Source: Pedobacter steynii (GTDB lineage Bacteria > Bacteroidota > Bacteroidia > Sphingobacteriales > Sphingobacteriaceae). Taken from it: a stretch of 64,000 bases of DNA. The notes under the pieces were generated by a model that made no database searches, was not told the origin of the DNA, and worked only from the letters and a program-made list of their open reading frames with translations. The stretch spans positions 3,224,001-3,288,000 of the forward strand of contig NZ_CP017141.1 of assembly GCF_001721645.1 (NCBI RefSeq), given 5' to 3'. Made by a program: the position numbers and the translations under genes. Below, one piece after another: positions 31,570 through 40,126 of the stretch. Within the stretch, counting starts at the first letter, position 1, and each line of letters opens with the position of its first letter.

Positions 31570-33566
31570 TTTGTCGTTTGGATTGGGTTAACAGTTGGAT
31601 TAGGTTTAGTCGTTTGAGCCGGTTTAGCAGGAGGGAGAACTACCCCTTTCGATGGTTTCTGCGTATTTTTTAAAATAGAATCTTTCTTAGCCGAATCTGT
31701 CAGTAAAGGCTTCAGTTTTACTTTTGGTTTTGGGGGCACCGGTAAAATTACCTGTTTTTTCATCCATTCCACACTTGCTCTTCTGCCTACAGAAATACTG
31801 TCTTTCAGGTACTTTTCAGTAATGTAACTGCCGATGGGGGCGGCATAGGAGCTACCATAACCGGCATTTTCTACAATCACCGCAATAGCGATTTTAGGAT
31901 TGTCTCTTGGGGCGAAACCAATAAACACAGAGTGGTTTTTTCCACGTGGGTTTTGAACAGTACCTGTTTTACCACACATAATGATGTTAGGAATCATCGA
32001 TTGTCTGGCAGTACCCCATGGTGCACTCACTGCATCCTCCATCCCATCAATTACCGGTTCGAAATGTCTGGCTTCCACATCTACATAATTCTTCCGGGCA
32101 TATTCCTTTTTGATTACCTTTTTCTCCCCGATGGCTTTGATCAGATGGGGTTTTATATAATATCCACGGTTGGCAATGATGGCCATAATGTTTGCCATTT
32201 GTAGTGGTGTTGCATCCATTTCTCCCTGTCCGATACCCAAAGAAATTACGGTGGTATATCGCCAGGATTTGCCATATTTTTTATTGTAATAATCTGCTGC
32301 ATATAACCTTCCGCTACGTTCTGATGGTAAGTCCACACCAAGCTTTTCTCCCAGGCCGAATTTTTTTACTTTTTCTCGCCAGGCATCGTAAGCGATTCTT
32401 TGATTGCCGAATTTTCTCTGTGTAATCAGTCGCTGAAATACATTGAGCGCGTAGGTATTGCAGGATCTTGCCAAACCTTTACGTAAGGCAATAGGGCCGT
32501 CAACATGTTCGCACTTTACCCTATGGTTTCCCGCCATGTAATAGCCTGGACAGTTGAATGTGGTGGTCGGATCGATAACACCTTCCTGTAAGCCCAATAA
32601 AGCATCTAATGGCTTGAATGAGGAACCCGGAGAATAATAGCCTTGTATCGGACGCACTGTAAATACCCGGTTCGGGTTTTTCTCCTGATTGATCAGGTCC
32701 ATATAATTGTTTCCCTGTTGTCTTCCTACCATCAGATTGGGATCATAACCAGGACTGCTCACAAAGGCGAGGATTTCACCCGTAGCGGGTTCGATGGCAA
32801 CAATACTTCCTACCTTGTTCTTCATCAGTTCTTCTCCCAGTTTCTGAATACGGAAATCCAGAGAAGAAATGACCCGTTCACCAGATCTGGCAAGGGTATC
32901 AAATTTACCTTCCGCATAACTTCCTTTCGGTACATTATGAGCATCATAAAGCATGTTGATAATGCCCTTTTCACCCCGGAGCACATCGTTGTATTGTCTT
33001 TCTACACCTGCCTTACCGATATAGTCGCCGGGCCGGTAATAGCCGTCACTCTCCTCAATATCTTTAGGCGACACCTCTTTTACATAGCCAAAAAAGTGAC
33101 CCGCTGCACTATCAGGGTAATACCTTACTGTACGACTTTGAACAAAGAAACCCGGGAAGCGGGAAAGTTGTTCGGACAGGGCCGCATAAATCTGTATGGA
33201 AAGTTGCTTTTCGAAGATGCTGGGTTGATACCTGGACTGAACTGTGGCTTTATTCAGGCTCTTTTTGAAACGCTTCATGTCGATGCCGACAATGTTACAC
33301 AAGGCAAGGGTATCAAATTCTTTCACCTGATTGGGAATGACCATAAGGTCATATACCGGTTCATTCTGAACCAAAACTTTTTCATTCCTGTCGAGGATAA
33401 CCCCTCTGGCCGGGAAAGTATAGATTTTTCTCAAGACATTACTCTCTGCAGAAAGGAAATACTTATCGCTGGCCACCTGAATATAGAACAGTGTGCCCAA
33501 TAAAATTAAGGCAATAGCGATAAATAAACCCTGTATGATATATTTCCTGTTAAACAGATTGTCCAT
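31566..33566 (-). CDS. mrdA: Penicillin-binding protein 2 (class B transpeptidase)
   Basis: 666 residues. An N-terminal membrane anchor (IIQGLFIAIALILLGTLFYI) is followed by the pedestal/dimerisation domain and a transpeptidase domain. Catalytic motifs are SxxK in PGSSFKPLDA, SxN in ARSCNTYAL, and KTG in MCGKTGTVQNP. The C-terminal ~50 residues are a Pro/Lys/Thr-rich tail (KPKVKLKPLL to PNPTVNPIQTTK) that probably reaches through the periplasm. It cross-links peptidoglycan during elongation with RodA, encoded next with a 4-bp overlap. Its start overlaps the mreD stop by one base. Confidence 0.96.
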   Translation of the reverse strand: MDNLFNRKYIIQGLFIAIALILLGTLFYIQVASDKYFLSAESNVLRKIYTFPARGVILDRNEKVLVQNEPVYDLMVIPNQVKEFDTLALCNIVGIDMKRFKKSLNKATVQSRYQPSIFEKQLSIQIYAALSEQLSRFPGFFVQSRTVRYYPDSAAGHFFGYVKEVSPKDIEESDGYYRPGDYIGKAGVERQYNDVLRGEKGIINMLYDAHNVPKGSYAEGKFDTLARSGERVISSLDFRIQKLGEELMKNKVGSIVAIEPATGEILAFVSSPGYDPNLMVGRQQGNNYMDLINQEKNPNRVFTVRPIQGYYSPGSSFKPLDALLGLQEGVIDPTTTFNCPGYYMAGNHRVKCEHVDGPIALRKGLARSCNTYALNVFQRLITQRKFGNQRIAYDAWREKVKKFGLGEKLGVDLPSERSGRLYAADYYNKKYGKSWRYTTVISLGIGQGEMDATPLQMANIMAIIANRGYYIKPHLIKAIGEKKVIKKEYARKNYVDVEARHFEPVIDGMEDAVSAPWGTARQSMIPNIIMCGKTGTVQNPRGKNHSVFIGFAPRDNPKIAIAVIVENAGYGSSYAAPIGSYITEKYLKDSISVGRRASVEWMKKQVILPVPPKPKVKLKPLLTDSAKKDSILKNTQKPSKGVVLPPAKPAQTTKPNPTVNPIQTTK

Positions 33567-34081
33567 TAGCGTGCCTTTCTGTTATAGAATATAAATTCTA
33601 TTAAGATGATTAAAAATAAAGTAAATATCGTGCTGAACAGGCATCTGAGCAAAGTATAAGAGAATTCTGTTAACCTGAACGTCTCTAAAAAGAAAAGCAC
33701 AAGGTGATGGGCAGCGATACAGAGTGCGGCATAAATGCTAAACCATTTGAAACCCATATTCCCAAGCGTAGGCTCTGGTTCATCAAAATTATCTTTGTTT
33801 ACAGTTACCGCAATAAATGAAATCCTGACGAATGCAAGCGTCACACAGGCTGCTGCATGTACACCCATGGTGTCATAAAAAGCATCGAGTGTTAAACCTG
33901 TAGCGAATGCAATCAGGTACAAGAGCAGGTTCGGGGTTTTAAAAGGAAGTAAGAGTAAAAAAAGAACGTATACAAAAGGAGTAGCTAAGCTATAAAAGCT
34001 CAGATTCCTAAGGAGTAATATCTGAATAAAAAGTAGTAAGAACCATCTGAAGATGTTTACCAATATTATTTTACTGTTCAT
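33566..34081 (-). CDS. mreD: Rod-shape-determining membrane protein MreD
   Basis: 171 residues, about five hydrophobic helices (IILVNIFRWFLLLFIQILLL onward). MreD is a poorly conserved inner-membrane part of the elongasome; identification rests on size, topology and position between mreC and mrdA. It overlaps mreC by 11 bp and mrdA by one base, so the three are translated together. The FYDTMGVHAAACVTLAFVR stretch is like that of other Bacteroidota MreD proteins. Confidence 0.88.
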   Translation of the reverse strand: MNSKIILVNIFRWFLLLFIQILLLRNLSFYSLATPFVYVLFLLLLPFKTPNLLLYLIAFATGLTLDAFYDTMGVHAAACVTLAFVRISFIAVTVNKDNFDEPEPTLGNMGFKWFSIYAALCIAAHHLVLFFLETFRLTEFSYTLLRCLFSTIFTLFLIILIEFIFYNRKAR

Positions 34082-34910
34082 TTGGCAATTTTGATTCTAA
34101 GCTTTTTTGTTCCTCTGCTAATTTGTCTTTGATGATGTATACGTACTGTAAGGTACTAAAATCATTGAAGAGTTCGATTTCTATGGTCAGAAAGTTGTCT
34201 CCTGTTGCAATTCCTGTATTGCTTACTCTTCCTACCGGAATGCCGGGAGGGAAAGATGAAAATCCTGAAGTGACTACTGTATCTTTCAACGCAATCTTAA
34301 AATGATTGGGTACATCCTTAACATAAGCTTTTCTGAAATCAGCATTTTTTGTGCCCCATACTAAAGTCCCTAAAGCATTGTTTTTCTTAAGGGTTACGCT
34401 CACTTTGGTGTCTTTGTGCAGTAGGGATGAAATTGTGGCTAAATGATCTGAAACATCTCTGATGTAACCAACTACGCCTTTACCCGGAGAAATTACGGCC
34501 ATTCCACTACTGATGCCGTCGGCTTTTCCACGGTTAACCGTGATGACGTTGTTTCTTAAGGTAATAGAGTTTTTGATAACCCTGGCAGAAATGTAAGTAT
34601 ATTGAGATTTGTTGAGGGTATCTTTAACCACTGCAGTTTTAGCGCTGTCAATGTTTCTGACCGTCAGCAACTCGGTCTTTAGTTTTGCATTTTCTGATGC
34701 AAGACTGTCGTTTACATCGCCCAGATTGATGTACTTTTTAAGTACATTCAGGTTGTTGTAAGCCTTTCCAACCACCTGATTAGTGGAATTTACGGCTACA
34801 CTTCGCTGATAAGAGTTATTGTTTACTGTCAGATAAAGTCCGATAGTAAAGAAAATGATGAAAAAGAAAAATGCGTTATATCTGCTTATAAAAATCCAAA
34901 GGTTACGCAT
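34071..34910 (-). CDS. mreC: Rod-shape-determining protein MreC
   Basis: 279 residues: a short cytosolic start (MRNLWIFISRYN), one membrane helix (AFFFFIIFFTIGLYLTV), a helical coiled-coil region (NNLNVLKKYINLGDVNDSLASENAKLKTEL) and the double beta-barrel MreC domain (VITVNRGKADGISSGMAVISPGKGVVGYI, KNNALGTLVWG, IPVGRVSNTG). It organises MreB filaments with PBP2 on the periplasmic side. It lies 110 bp after mreB, the widest gap in this otherwise overlapping operon, and that gap holds a large inverted repeat (34932-35009). Confidence 0.95.
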   Translation of the reverse strand: MRNLWIFISRYNAFFFFIIFFTIGLYLTVNNNSYQRSVAVNSTNQVVGKAYNNLNVLKKYINLGDVNDSLASENAKLKTELLTVRNIDSAKTAVVKDTLNKSQYTYISARVIKNSITLRNNVITVNRGKADGISSGMAVISPGKGVVGYIRDVSDHLATISSLLHKDTKVSVTLKKNNALGTLVWGTKNADFRKAYVKDVPNHFKIALKDTVVTSGFSSFPPGIPVGRVSNTGIATGDNFLTIEIELFNDFSTLQYVYIIKDKLAEEQKSLESKLPNEQ

Positions 34911-34931
34911 ACTTTTCGATTTGAGTTCTGA

Positions 34932-35009
34932 TTTAAGTTTTAACTGTTAAGTTTAAGTTTTAAGGTTTGCTTAAAGCCGAAGGCCGGAACTTAACAGTTA
35001 AAACTTAAA
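34932..35009 (-). repeat. 22-bp perfect inverted repeat in the mreB-mreC gap
   Basis: Arms at 34932-34953 and 34988-35009 are exact complements over 22 bp (core TTTAACTGTTAA), with a 34-nt loop. Within the left side, TTTAAGTTTTAA also occurs twice directly (34932 and 34952). In the mreB-mreC transcript it would form a strong stem, likely to affect processing or the stability of the mreB part. It is not followed by a U-run, so it is not a standard terminator. Confidence 0.8.
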
Positions 35010-35019
35010 CTCAGGACAC

Positions 35020-36042
35020 TTATTGCATTAAGAATTTATAACCGCCGATATTTTTCAAAGCGATCCCGGTTCCACGTACTACAGCACGAAGCGGGTCTTC
35101 AGCAACATGCACAGGCAGTTTTGTTTTTGCCGCTACACGTTTATCCAGGCCACGAAGTAATGCACCACCGCCCGTTAAATAGATACCGGTCTGATAGATA
35201 TCCGCAGAAAGTTCAGGTGGTGTAATCTCTAATGCTTTAAGGATGGCCTCCTCAATTTTTGAAATGGATTTATCTAAGCAGTGTGCAATTTCAGTGTAAG
35301 ACACCGTGATTTGCTTAGGAACACCGGTCATCAGGTCTCTTCCCTGTACTGCAAAGTCTGCAGGAGGATCGGTTAGCTCTGGTAATGCAGCCCCAACTTC
35401 AATCTTGATTTTCTCCGCGGTACGGTCACCGATCATAATGTTGTGCTGACGACGGATATAATTCACGATGTCTGAATCGAAGTTATCTCCGGCTACACGG
35501 ATAGACTGGTCACATACAATACCTGATAAAGCGATTACAGCAATCTCAGTCGTACCACCACCAATATCAATGATCATGTTGCCCATAGGTTCTTCTACAT
35601 CAATTCCGATACCCACAGCTGCTGCCATTGGCTCATGAATCAGGTATACTTCTTTGGCTCCTGCAATTTCCGCTGAATCTCTTACTGCACGTTTCTCTAC
35701 CTCAGTAATTCCTGAAGGGATACAGATCACCATTCTCAACGAAGGGAACATCCATCCTTTACCACCATTCAGCATACGGATCATCCCTTTGATCATCGCT
35801 TCAGCAGCGTTGAAATCAGCGATTACACCGTCTTTCAATGGTCTTACCGTACGGATATTATCATGGGTCTTACCTTCCATTTGCATGGCTTGTCGGCCAA
35901 TAGCGATAATTTTGTTTGTTTGTCTGTCAAAAGCAACGATGGAAGGTTCATCTACCACTACTTTATCATTATGTATAATCAGAGTGTTAGCCGTACCTAG
36001 GTCGATAGCTACCTCTTGTGTAAACCAATTAAATAAACCCAT
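35020..36042 (-). CDS. mreB: Actin-like rod-shape protein MreB
   Basis: 340 residues, the usual length. It polymerises on the inner membrane with ATP and directs lateral cell-wall growth. Actin-fold motifs are phosphate 1 (VAIDLGTANTLI), phosphate 2 (MIIDIGGGTTEIAVIAL) and the adenosine motif (IYLTGGGALLRGLDK). The amphipathic start MGLFNWFTQE is a likely membrane anchor, as in other MreB proteins. It is the first gene of the operon mreB-mreC-mreD-mrdA-rodA. Confidence 0.98.
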   Translation of the reverse strand: MGLFNWFTQEVAIDLGTANTLIIHNDKVVVDEPSIVAFDRQTNKIIAIGRQAMQMEGKTHDNIRTVRPLKDGVIADFNAAEAMIKGMIRMLNGGKGWMFPSLRMVICIPSGITEVEKRAVRDSAEIAGAKEVYLIHEPMAAAVGIGIDVEEPMGNMIIDIGGGTTEIAVIALSGIVCDQSIRVAGDNFDSDIVNYIRRQHNIMIGDRTAEKIKIEVGAALPELTDPPADFAVQGRDLMTGVPKQITVSYTEIAHCLDKSISKIEEAILKALEITPPELSADIYQTGIYLTGGGALLRGLDKRVAAKTKLPVHVAEDPLRAVVRGTGIALKNIGGYKFLMQ

Positions 36043-36130
36043 TTATAGGTGATAATTTAAGTATTAAAAATTCTGTATACTATAGTAATGTAAAACTACG
36101 TCTTTTTATTGTATTCGCAGTTAAATAAAA

Positions 36131-37657
36131 TTAGTGTTTAAAATGTCTAATACCTGTGGTAACCATTGCGATGCCCTTTGCATTTGCCATGTTGATGGAG
36201 TCTGCATCTTTAATAGAACCTCCTGGTTGTAAAACGGCAGTAATACCAGCTTCAGCAGCAATTTCTACGCAATCAGGGAAAGGGAAAAATGCATCAGAAG
36301 CCATTACTGAACCTTCCAGTGCAAAGTTAAAAGCATGTGCTTTAACGATGGCTTGTTTCAGGGCGTCTACTCTTGAAGTCTGTCCTACACCACTTGCCAG
36401 CAACTGGTTGTTTTTTACAAATACAATGGTATTAGATTTAGTATGTTTTACGATCTTATTGGCAAAGAAAAGATCTTTCAGTTCTTCTGCTGTAGGTGTT
36501 TTTTCCGTAACGGCCACCATCTGGTCAGTATTTTCGATGATCAGGTCTTTATCTTGTTCGATAACACCGTTTAATAAGGTCTTGAATTGTTTTTTGCTCA
36601 GCTCAACATCATTTCTTTGCAAAATTACCCTGTTCTTTTTAGCGCGGAACAATTCCACAGCTTCCGGCTGATAAGAAGGAGCGATCAATACTTCAAAGAA
36701 CAGTTTGTTAATTTCCGTAGCTGTGGCCAGGTCAATTTCGCGGTTTGCGATCAATACCCCACCGAATGCGGAAACAGGATCACAGGCAAGGGCGATGTCC
36801 CAGGCTTCCTTGATCGTTGTTCTTGAAGCAACACCACAAGCATTGGTGTGTTTTAAGATGGCAAATGTAGGCTCTTCGAATTCATCGATTAAAGCTACAG
36901 CAGCATCTACGTCCACCAGGTTGTTATAAGAAAGTTCTTTCCCGTTTAATTTGGTAAACATGGCATCTAAATCGCCATAAAATACCCCTTGCTGATGTGG
37001 GTTTTCGCCATATCTTAAGGTTTGCGCAGTGCTTAAGCTCTGTTTGAAAACATGAAGAGGTTCTTCAGTGTTGAAATAATTGAAGATGGCTGTATCGTAG
37101 TGTGAAGAAGTATGGAATGCCTTTTTAGCATAGGCTTTACGTTGTGCTAAAGTAGTTTCTCCGTTTTGTTCTTCTAATTGTTGTTGTAAGTTGCTGTAGT
37201 CGTCTTTTGAAGCAAGGATCACCACATCATTGAAGTTCTTTGCAGCTGCTCTGATCAGAGAGATACCACCAATGTCAATCTTTTCAATGATTTCTTCTTC
37301 AGTACCACCTGCTTTTAAAGTTTCTTCAAATGGATATAAGTCGACAATAACCAGGTCGATTTCAGGAATCTCATATTCGTTGATCTGTTGCTGATCTGAA
37401 TCCAGACCTCTTCTGTTTAAGATCCCACCGAAAACTTTAGGGTGTAATGTTTTTACTCTTCCACCTAAAATAGAAGGATAACCTGTAAGGTCTTCGACCG
37501 CTGTAACCGGTAGGTTTAGGTCTTTAATAAATTGTTCTGTACCACCAGTAGAGAATAACTGTACTCCCTGCTTAGCGAGCAGGCGAACTAAAGGTTCTAA
37601 ACCATCCTTGTAATAAACTGAAATTAAAGCGTTTTTGATCTTTATCGATTGACTCAT
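36131..37657 (-). CDS. purH: Bifunctional AICAR formyltransferase / IMP cyclohydrolase
   Basis: 508 residues. PurH carries out the last two steps of de novo IMP synthesis. The N-terminal MGS-like IMP cyclohydrolase domain (~1-145: LISVYYKDGLEPLV, STGGTEQFI, GGRVKTLHPKVFGGIL) is followed by the AICAR transformylase domain with LRYGENPHQQG, the folate-site KHTNACGVA and the KHTKSNTIVF motif. Length and motifs are complete. It lies 72 bp downstream of purN on the same strand, a purine operon. No riboswitch was seen in the leader. Confidence 0.97.
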   Translation of the reverse strand: MSQSIKIKNALISVYYKDGLEPLVRLLAKQGVQLFSTGGTEQFIKDLNLPVTAVEDLTGYPSILGGRVKTLHPKVFGGILNRRGLDSDQQQINEYEIPEIDLVIVDLYPFEETLKAGGTEEEIIEKIDIGGISLIRAAAKNFNDVVILASKDDYSNLQQQLEEQNGETTLAQRKAYAKKAFHTSSHYDTAIFNYFNTEEPLHVFKQSLSTAQTLRYGENPHQQGVFYGDLDAMFTKLNGKELSYNNLVDVDAAVALIDEFEEPTFAILKHTNACGVASRTTIKEAWDIALACDPVSAFGGVLIANREIDLATATEINKLFFEVLIAPSYQPEAVELFRAKKNRVILQRNDVELSKKQFKTLLNGVIEQDKDLIIENTDQMVAVTEKTPTAEELKDLFFANKIVKHTKSNTIVFVKNNQLLASGVGQTSRVDALKQAIVKAHAFNFALEGSVMASDAFFPFPDCVEIAAEAGITAVLQPGGSIKDADSINMANAKGIAMVTTGIRHFKH

Positions 37658-37729
37658 TAGAGAAAAATTTTGAGCCGCAAAATTAGGATTTTTAACCGAT
37701 AAATTCGTAAGGTAAAATGAAGAAAAATA

Positions 37730-38308
37730 CTATTTTTTTATCTTTTTAATAATGGTCTCTACAATACGTGGGTAATGCAGGTGTTCCAGCTGTTGTCCTT
37801 TGAACTTAATGAGCTCCAGATTGTCCTCTTTATCAATGCGATACTTTGCCTGATAAATGTATTCTCCTTCATCATAATTCTCATTTACGTAGTGAATAGT
37901 GATACCTCCCTCGGTCTCTTTTGCTTCCAGGACGGCAAGGTGCACATGGTCCCCGTACATTCCCTTTCCTCCAAACTTTGGAAGTAAGGCTGGGTGGATA
38001 TTGATGATACGTCCTGGGTATTCATGAAGCAGGTTTTTTGGGATCAGCCATAAAAATCCCGCGAGTACTATGAGGTCTACTTCCAGGTTTTTAAGCAGGT
38101 TAACGATGTGATCCGTATGGTAAAATTCGTTCCTGTCGAAAATATGGGAAGGGATTTCGAAGTTATCTGCACGTTGTAAAACATAGGCATCCGGGTTATT
38201 TGTGAGTACCAGGGCAATCTCAACTTCAGGACTACGTTTGAAATGTTCCATTAGTTTTTGGGCATTGGAACCTGAACCTGAAGCAAATATGGCGATACGT
38301 TTTTTCAT
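37730..38308 (-). CDS. purN: Phosphoribosylglycinamide formyltransferase (GAR transformylase 1)
   Basis: 192 residues from ATG 38308 (MKKRIAIFASGSGSNAQKL), the normal PurN start and length; an in-frame ATG at 38344 adds 12 residues lying inside the leader hairpin and is rejected. It formylates GAR with 10-formyl-THF in de novo purine synthesis. Visible are the phosphate loop GSGSNAQKL, the catalytic Asn and His in NIHPALLPKFGGKGMYG, and the Asp-bearing HYVNENYDEGEYI. It heads the purN-purH operon. Confidence 0.96.
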   Translation of the reverse strand: MKKRIAIFASGSGSNAQKLMEHFKRSPEVEIALVLTNNPDAYVLQRADNFEIPSHIFDRNEFYHTDHIVNLLKNLEVDLIVLAGFLWLIPKNLLHEYPGRIINIHPALLPKFGGKGMYGDHVHLAVLEAKETEGGITIHYVNENYDEGEYIYQAKYRIDKEDNLELIKFKGQQLEHLHYPRIVETIIKKIKK

Positions 38309-38340
38309 CTGTGCTGGTTGATTTATGAACTCAAGCTGTT

Positions 38341-38379
38341 TCACCGGTTTTTATGAGCCGGTGATTTTTGTCAAAAATA
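38341..38379 (-). promoter_or_regulatory. purN promoter -7 element and 5'-terminal leader hairpin
   Basis: On the minus strand TATTTTTG (38379-38372) matches TAnnTTTG. Transcription would start near 38366, exactly at the base of a hairpin with arms CCGGTGA (38358-38364) and TCACCGG (38341-38347) in plus-strand terms. The message would begin with a stem-loop, which commonly protects the 5' end or tunes translation. Confidence 0.45.
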
Positions 38380-38717
38380 GTATTTTAAGCATTCATCCGA
38401 AGATTTTTATTGCTTTTTGTGTCATTTAATTAAGCACGTGCTTATATTTTAGGAGAGATAAGGCCAGCCCGGGTTTTATTAGAATCCGTATTGAGTTTTG
38501 AATAGTTAAAACCTTGCTTCGATATTGGCTATAGGTTGGTAGGTCTTTGTCAGGTCTATTTAACCTTTAAACATTGTATTTACTTATTTGTAATCTTCTC
38601 CTGAATTTTTAACAATAGAAAACTCTTCCCTGAGTTTGGTTTGATTTTTATGGAATTTTAATTGCTTTATTCGTTATTTAATTATATATTGGTAGTTGAT
38701 TAATTAACTTTTTGGTT
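38380..38717. other. Gene-free, AT-rich stretch with a 14-bp palindrome
   Basis: No coding region was found in the ~340 bp between the purN promoter and the DUF6266-like gene. The one clear structure is the perfect palindrome TAAGCACGTGCTTA at 38431-38444, large enough for a dimeric regulator site. It lies upstream of both divergent genes. No good TTTG/TAnnTTTG pair was found for the plus-strand gene. Confidence 0.4.
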
Positions 38718-39554
38718 ATGGCTACTTCTAAAACCGGCCTTTATGGTCATCCGAACGGAAAAATTGGTAATATTGTTTTTTATGTGTTAAACGGGCAGAA
38801 TGTTAGCCGAACCATAGGAGATCCTGGTAAACCCAGTAGGAATCAATTGGCCAACCGGCAATCCATGTCTGTAACAATGGCGTTTTTAAAACCCATGAAT
38901 GATTTTATTAATGCCAGTTTTGGGTTGGAGGCTGCCGGTACGGTCAGGAATGCCTTTAATCTGGCCACATCCTATAATAAGAAAGAGGCGATTCAGGGTG
39001 AATATCCAAACCTCAGTGTAAATTATAGTAAAGTGATCCTGAGTAGGGGGAGCCTGCCAGTTGCAAAGGACATTAAAATAGATAAAACGGGTGCTGGTAT
39101 ATTGATTAGCTGGGATCCTGATTGTTCTGATCGTTCGGTTAGTCATGATGATCGGGTGATGATCATGTTGTATCACCCCTTACGAAAGAAAGCCAGCTCA
39201 TTCCTGAATGCTGCCAGGAGAGAAGAGGGAAGTCGTCTGCTTAAAATTACTGAAGAGTGGATGAATGAGCCTATAGAAGCTTATTTGTGTTTTAAAACTG
39301 CGGATGAAAAGCAGATTTCTGACAGTATATATATTGGGAATCTCAATGGAGAAAAGGAGAGTTCTGAGGAAAAGAGTAAAAAGGAAAAGTATTTAAAGTT
39401 GAAAACAAGATTTGATCAGGTAGCGGCAGACTATTTAAGGCTGCTGTATCTGGATAGCGGTGCGCATGTGGATACCAAAGCTTTCCGGCACCTTCAAAAA
39501 GAATATGAGGTGCTTAAGGCTAAGCTGGATAGCCTCCCTGGAAAGCCCGGTTAA
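38718..39554 (+). CDS. DUF6266-like protein
   Basis: 278 residues from ATG 38718 (MATSKTGLYGHPNGKIGNIV); an in-frame TTG at 38712 is less likely. The opening, with GKIGNIVFYVLNGQNVSRTIG and KPSRNQLANRQSMSVTMAFLKP, follows the pattern of DUF6266, a family often present in many copies in Pedobacter and relatives. Function is unknown. There is no signal peptide. The middle part (VAKDIKIDKTGAGILISWDPD) looks like a fibronectin-type beta-sandwich, and the end is a charged helical tail (EKESSEEKSKKEKYLKLK). A putative hairpin follows. It is flanked by housekeeping genes and is probably monocistronic. Confidence 0.7.
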   Translation: MATSKTGLYGHPNGKIGNIVFYVLNGQNVSRTIGDPGKPSRNQLANRQSMSVTMAFLKPMNDFINASFGLEAAGTVRNAFNLATSYNKKEAIQGEYPNLSVNYSKVILSRGSLPVAKDIKIDKTGAGILISWDPDCSDRSVSHDDRVMIMLYHPLRKKASSFLNAARREEGSRLLKITEEWMNEPIEAYLCFKTADEKQISDSIYIGNLNGEKESSEEKSKKEKYLKLKTRFDQVAADYLRLLYLDSGAHVDTKAFRHLQKEYEVLKAKLDSLPGKPG

Positions 39555-39605
39555 AAAGGTTTGGATCTTACCGTTTCAGGTAGGGTGCATTATTGGTGTT
39601 CAGGT

Positions 39606-39634
39606 AGTCTGGTCTGGTATTCCAGACTTTATAA
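39606..39634 (+). terminator. Possible terminator after DUF6266-like gene
   Basis: AGTCTGG (39606-39612) pairs with CCAGACT (39622-39628), followed by the weak tract TTATAAAG. Confidence 0.4.
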
Positions 39635-39684
39635 AGTATTATAAATCAATATTTAAGATTTATTAAAAATATTTACGACTTCAT

Positions 39685-39716
39685 TTTGCATATTAAAAAC
39701 ATTAATTCTATATTTG
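39685..39716 (+). promoter_or_regulatory. rpsT promoter
   Basis: TTTG (39685-39688), 20 nt, then TATATTTG (39709-39716): a full match to the Bacteroidota housekeeping promoter. It predicts a leader of roughly 90 nt before rpsT. Confidence 0.8.
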
Positions 39717-39729
39717 CAGTCCGAAAAAA

Positions 39730-39825
39730 ATGGAAAACAAAAGGCTGGTAGCGGTTGGGATTGTACCCAATAGTCTTGAAAGCTTTAAAAGGAATATTAT
39801 AATATTGAAAAATGGCAAATCATAA
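39730..39825 (+). CDS. Possible leader peptide overlapping the rpsT start
   Basis: In the rpsT leader, ATG 39730 opens 31 codons (MENKRLVAVGIVPNSLESFK...) ending at 39825, 14 bp inside rpsT in another frame. A small hairpin TTGGG/CCCAA lies within it. It could be a translated upstream ORF coupling or limiting S20 synthesis, or chance. There is no supporting family. Confidence 0.25.
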   Translation: MENKRLVAVGIVPNSLESFKRNIIILKNGKS

Positions 39826-40066
39826 ATCTTCATTAAAAAGAATTAGAGCAAACGCAACTAAACGTTTACGTAACAGATATCAAGCAAAAACAACCCGTAC
39901 TTTTATCAAAAGGTTACGTGCTGCTGAAGATAAAAAATCTGGACAAGAGTTATTACCTAAAGTAATTTCTATGTTAGATCGTTTGGCTAAGAAAAATGTT
40001 ATTCACAAGAACAAAGCAGCTAACAACAAATCTAAATTGACTAAATTTGTTAATGGCTTAAAATAA
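39812..40066 (+). CDS. rpsT: 30S ribosomal protein S20
   Basis: 84 residues, highly basic and helical, with the S20 pattern MANHKSSLKRIRANATKRLR and KNVIHKNKAANNKSKLTKFVNGL. It binds 16S rRNA early in small-subunit assembly. It has its own strong promoter and terminator, so it is monocistronic. S20 is autoregulated in E. coli through its leader; the ~90-nt leader here could serve the same purpose, but that is not shown. Confidence 0.98.
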   Translation: MANHKSSLKRIRANATKRLRNRYQAKTTRTFIKRLRAAEDKKSGQELLPKVISMLDRLAKKNVIHKNKAANNKSKLTKFVNGLK

Positions 40067-40088
40067 ATATAGCTTTACAATATTATAG

Positions 40089-40122
40089 ACGGGATGTGCT
40101 TAATTGCATATCCCGTTTTTTT
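40089..40122 (+). terminator. Intrinsic terminator after rpsT
   Basis: ACGGGATGTGC pairs with GCATATCCCGT (one G-T wobble), followed by TTTTTTTAT. The radC ATG lies only a few bases after the T-run, so radC is either read through or started inside this element. Confidence 0.85.
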
Positions 40123-40126
40123 ATTT

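Noticed and set aside
32643..33503. 286-codon open frame on the plus strand opposite mrdA
   Set aside because: It lies fully antisense to a PBP2 gene with intact motifs, has no recognisable domain, and is a shadow of that gene's codon pattern.
36156..36671. 171-codon open frame antisense to purH
   Set aside because: The purH frame is complete with both domains; this is a codon-bias shadow.
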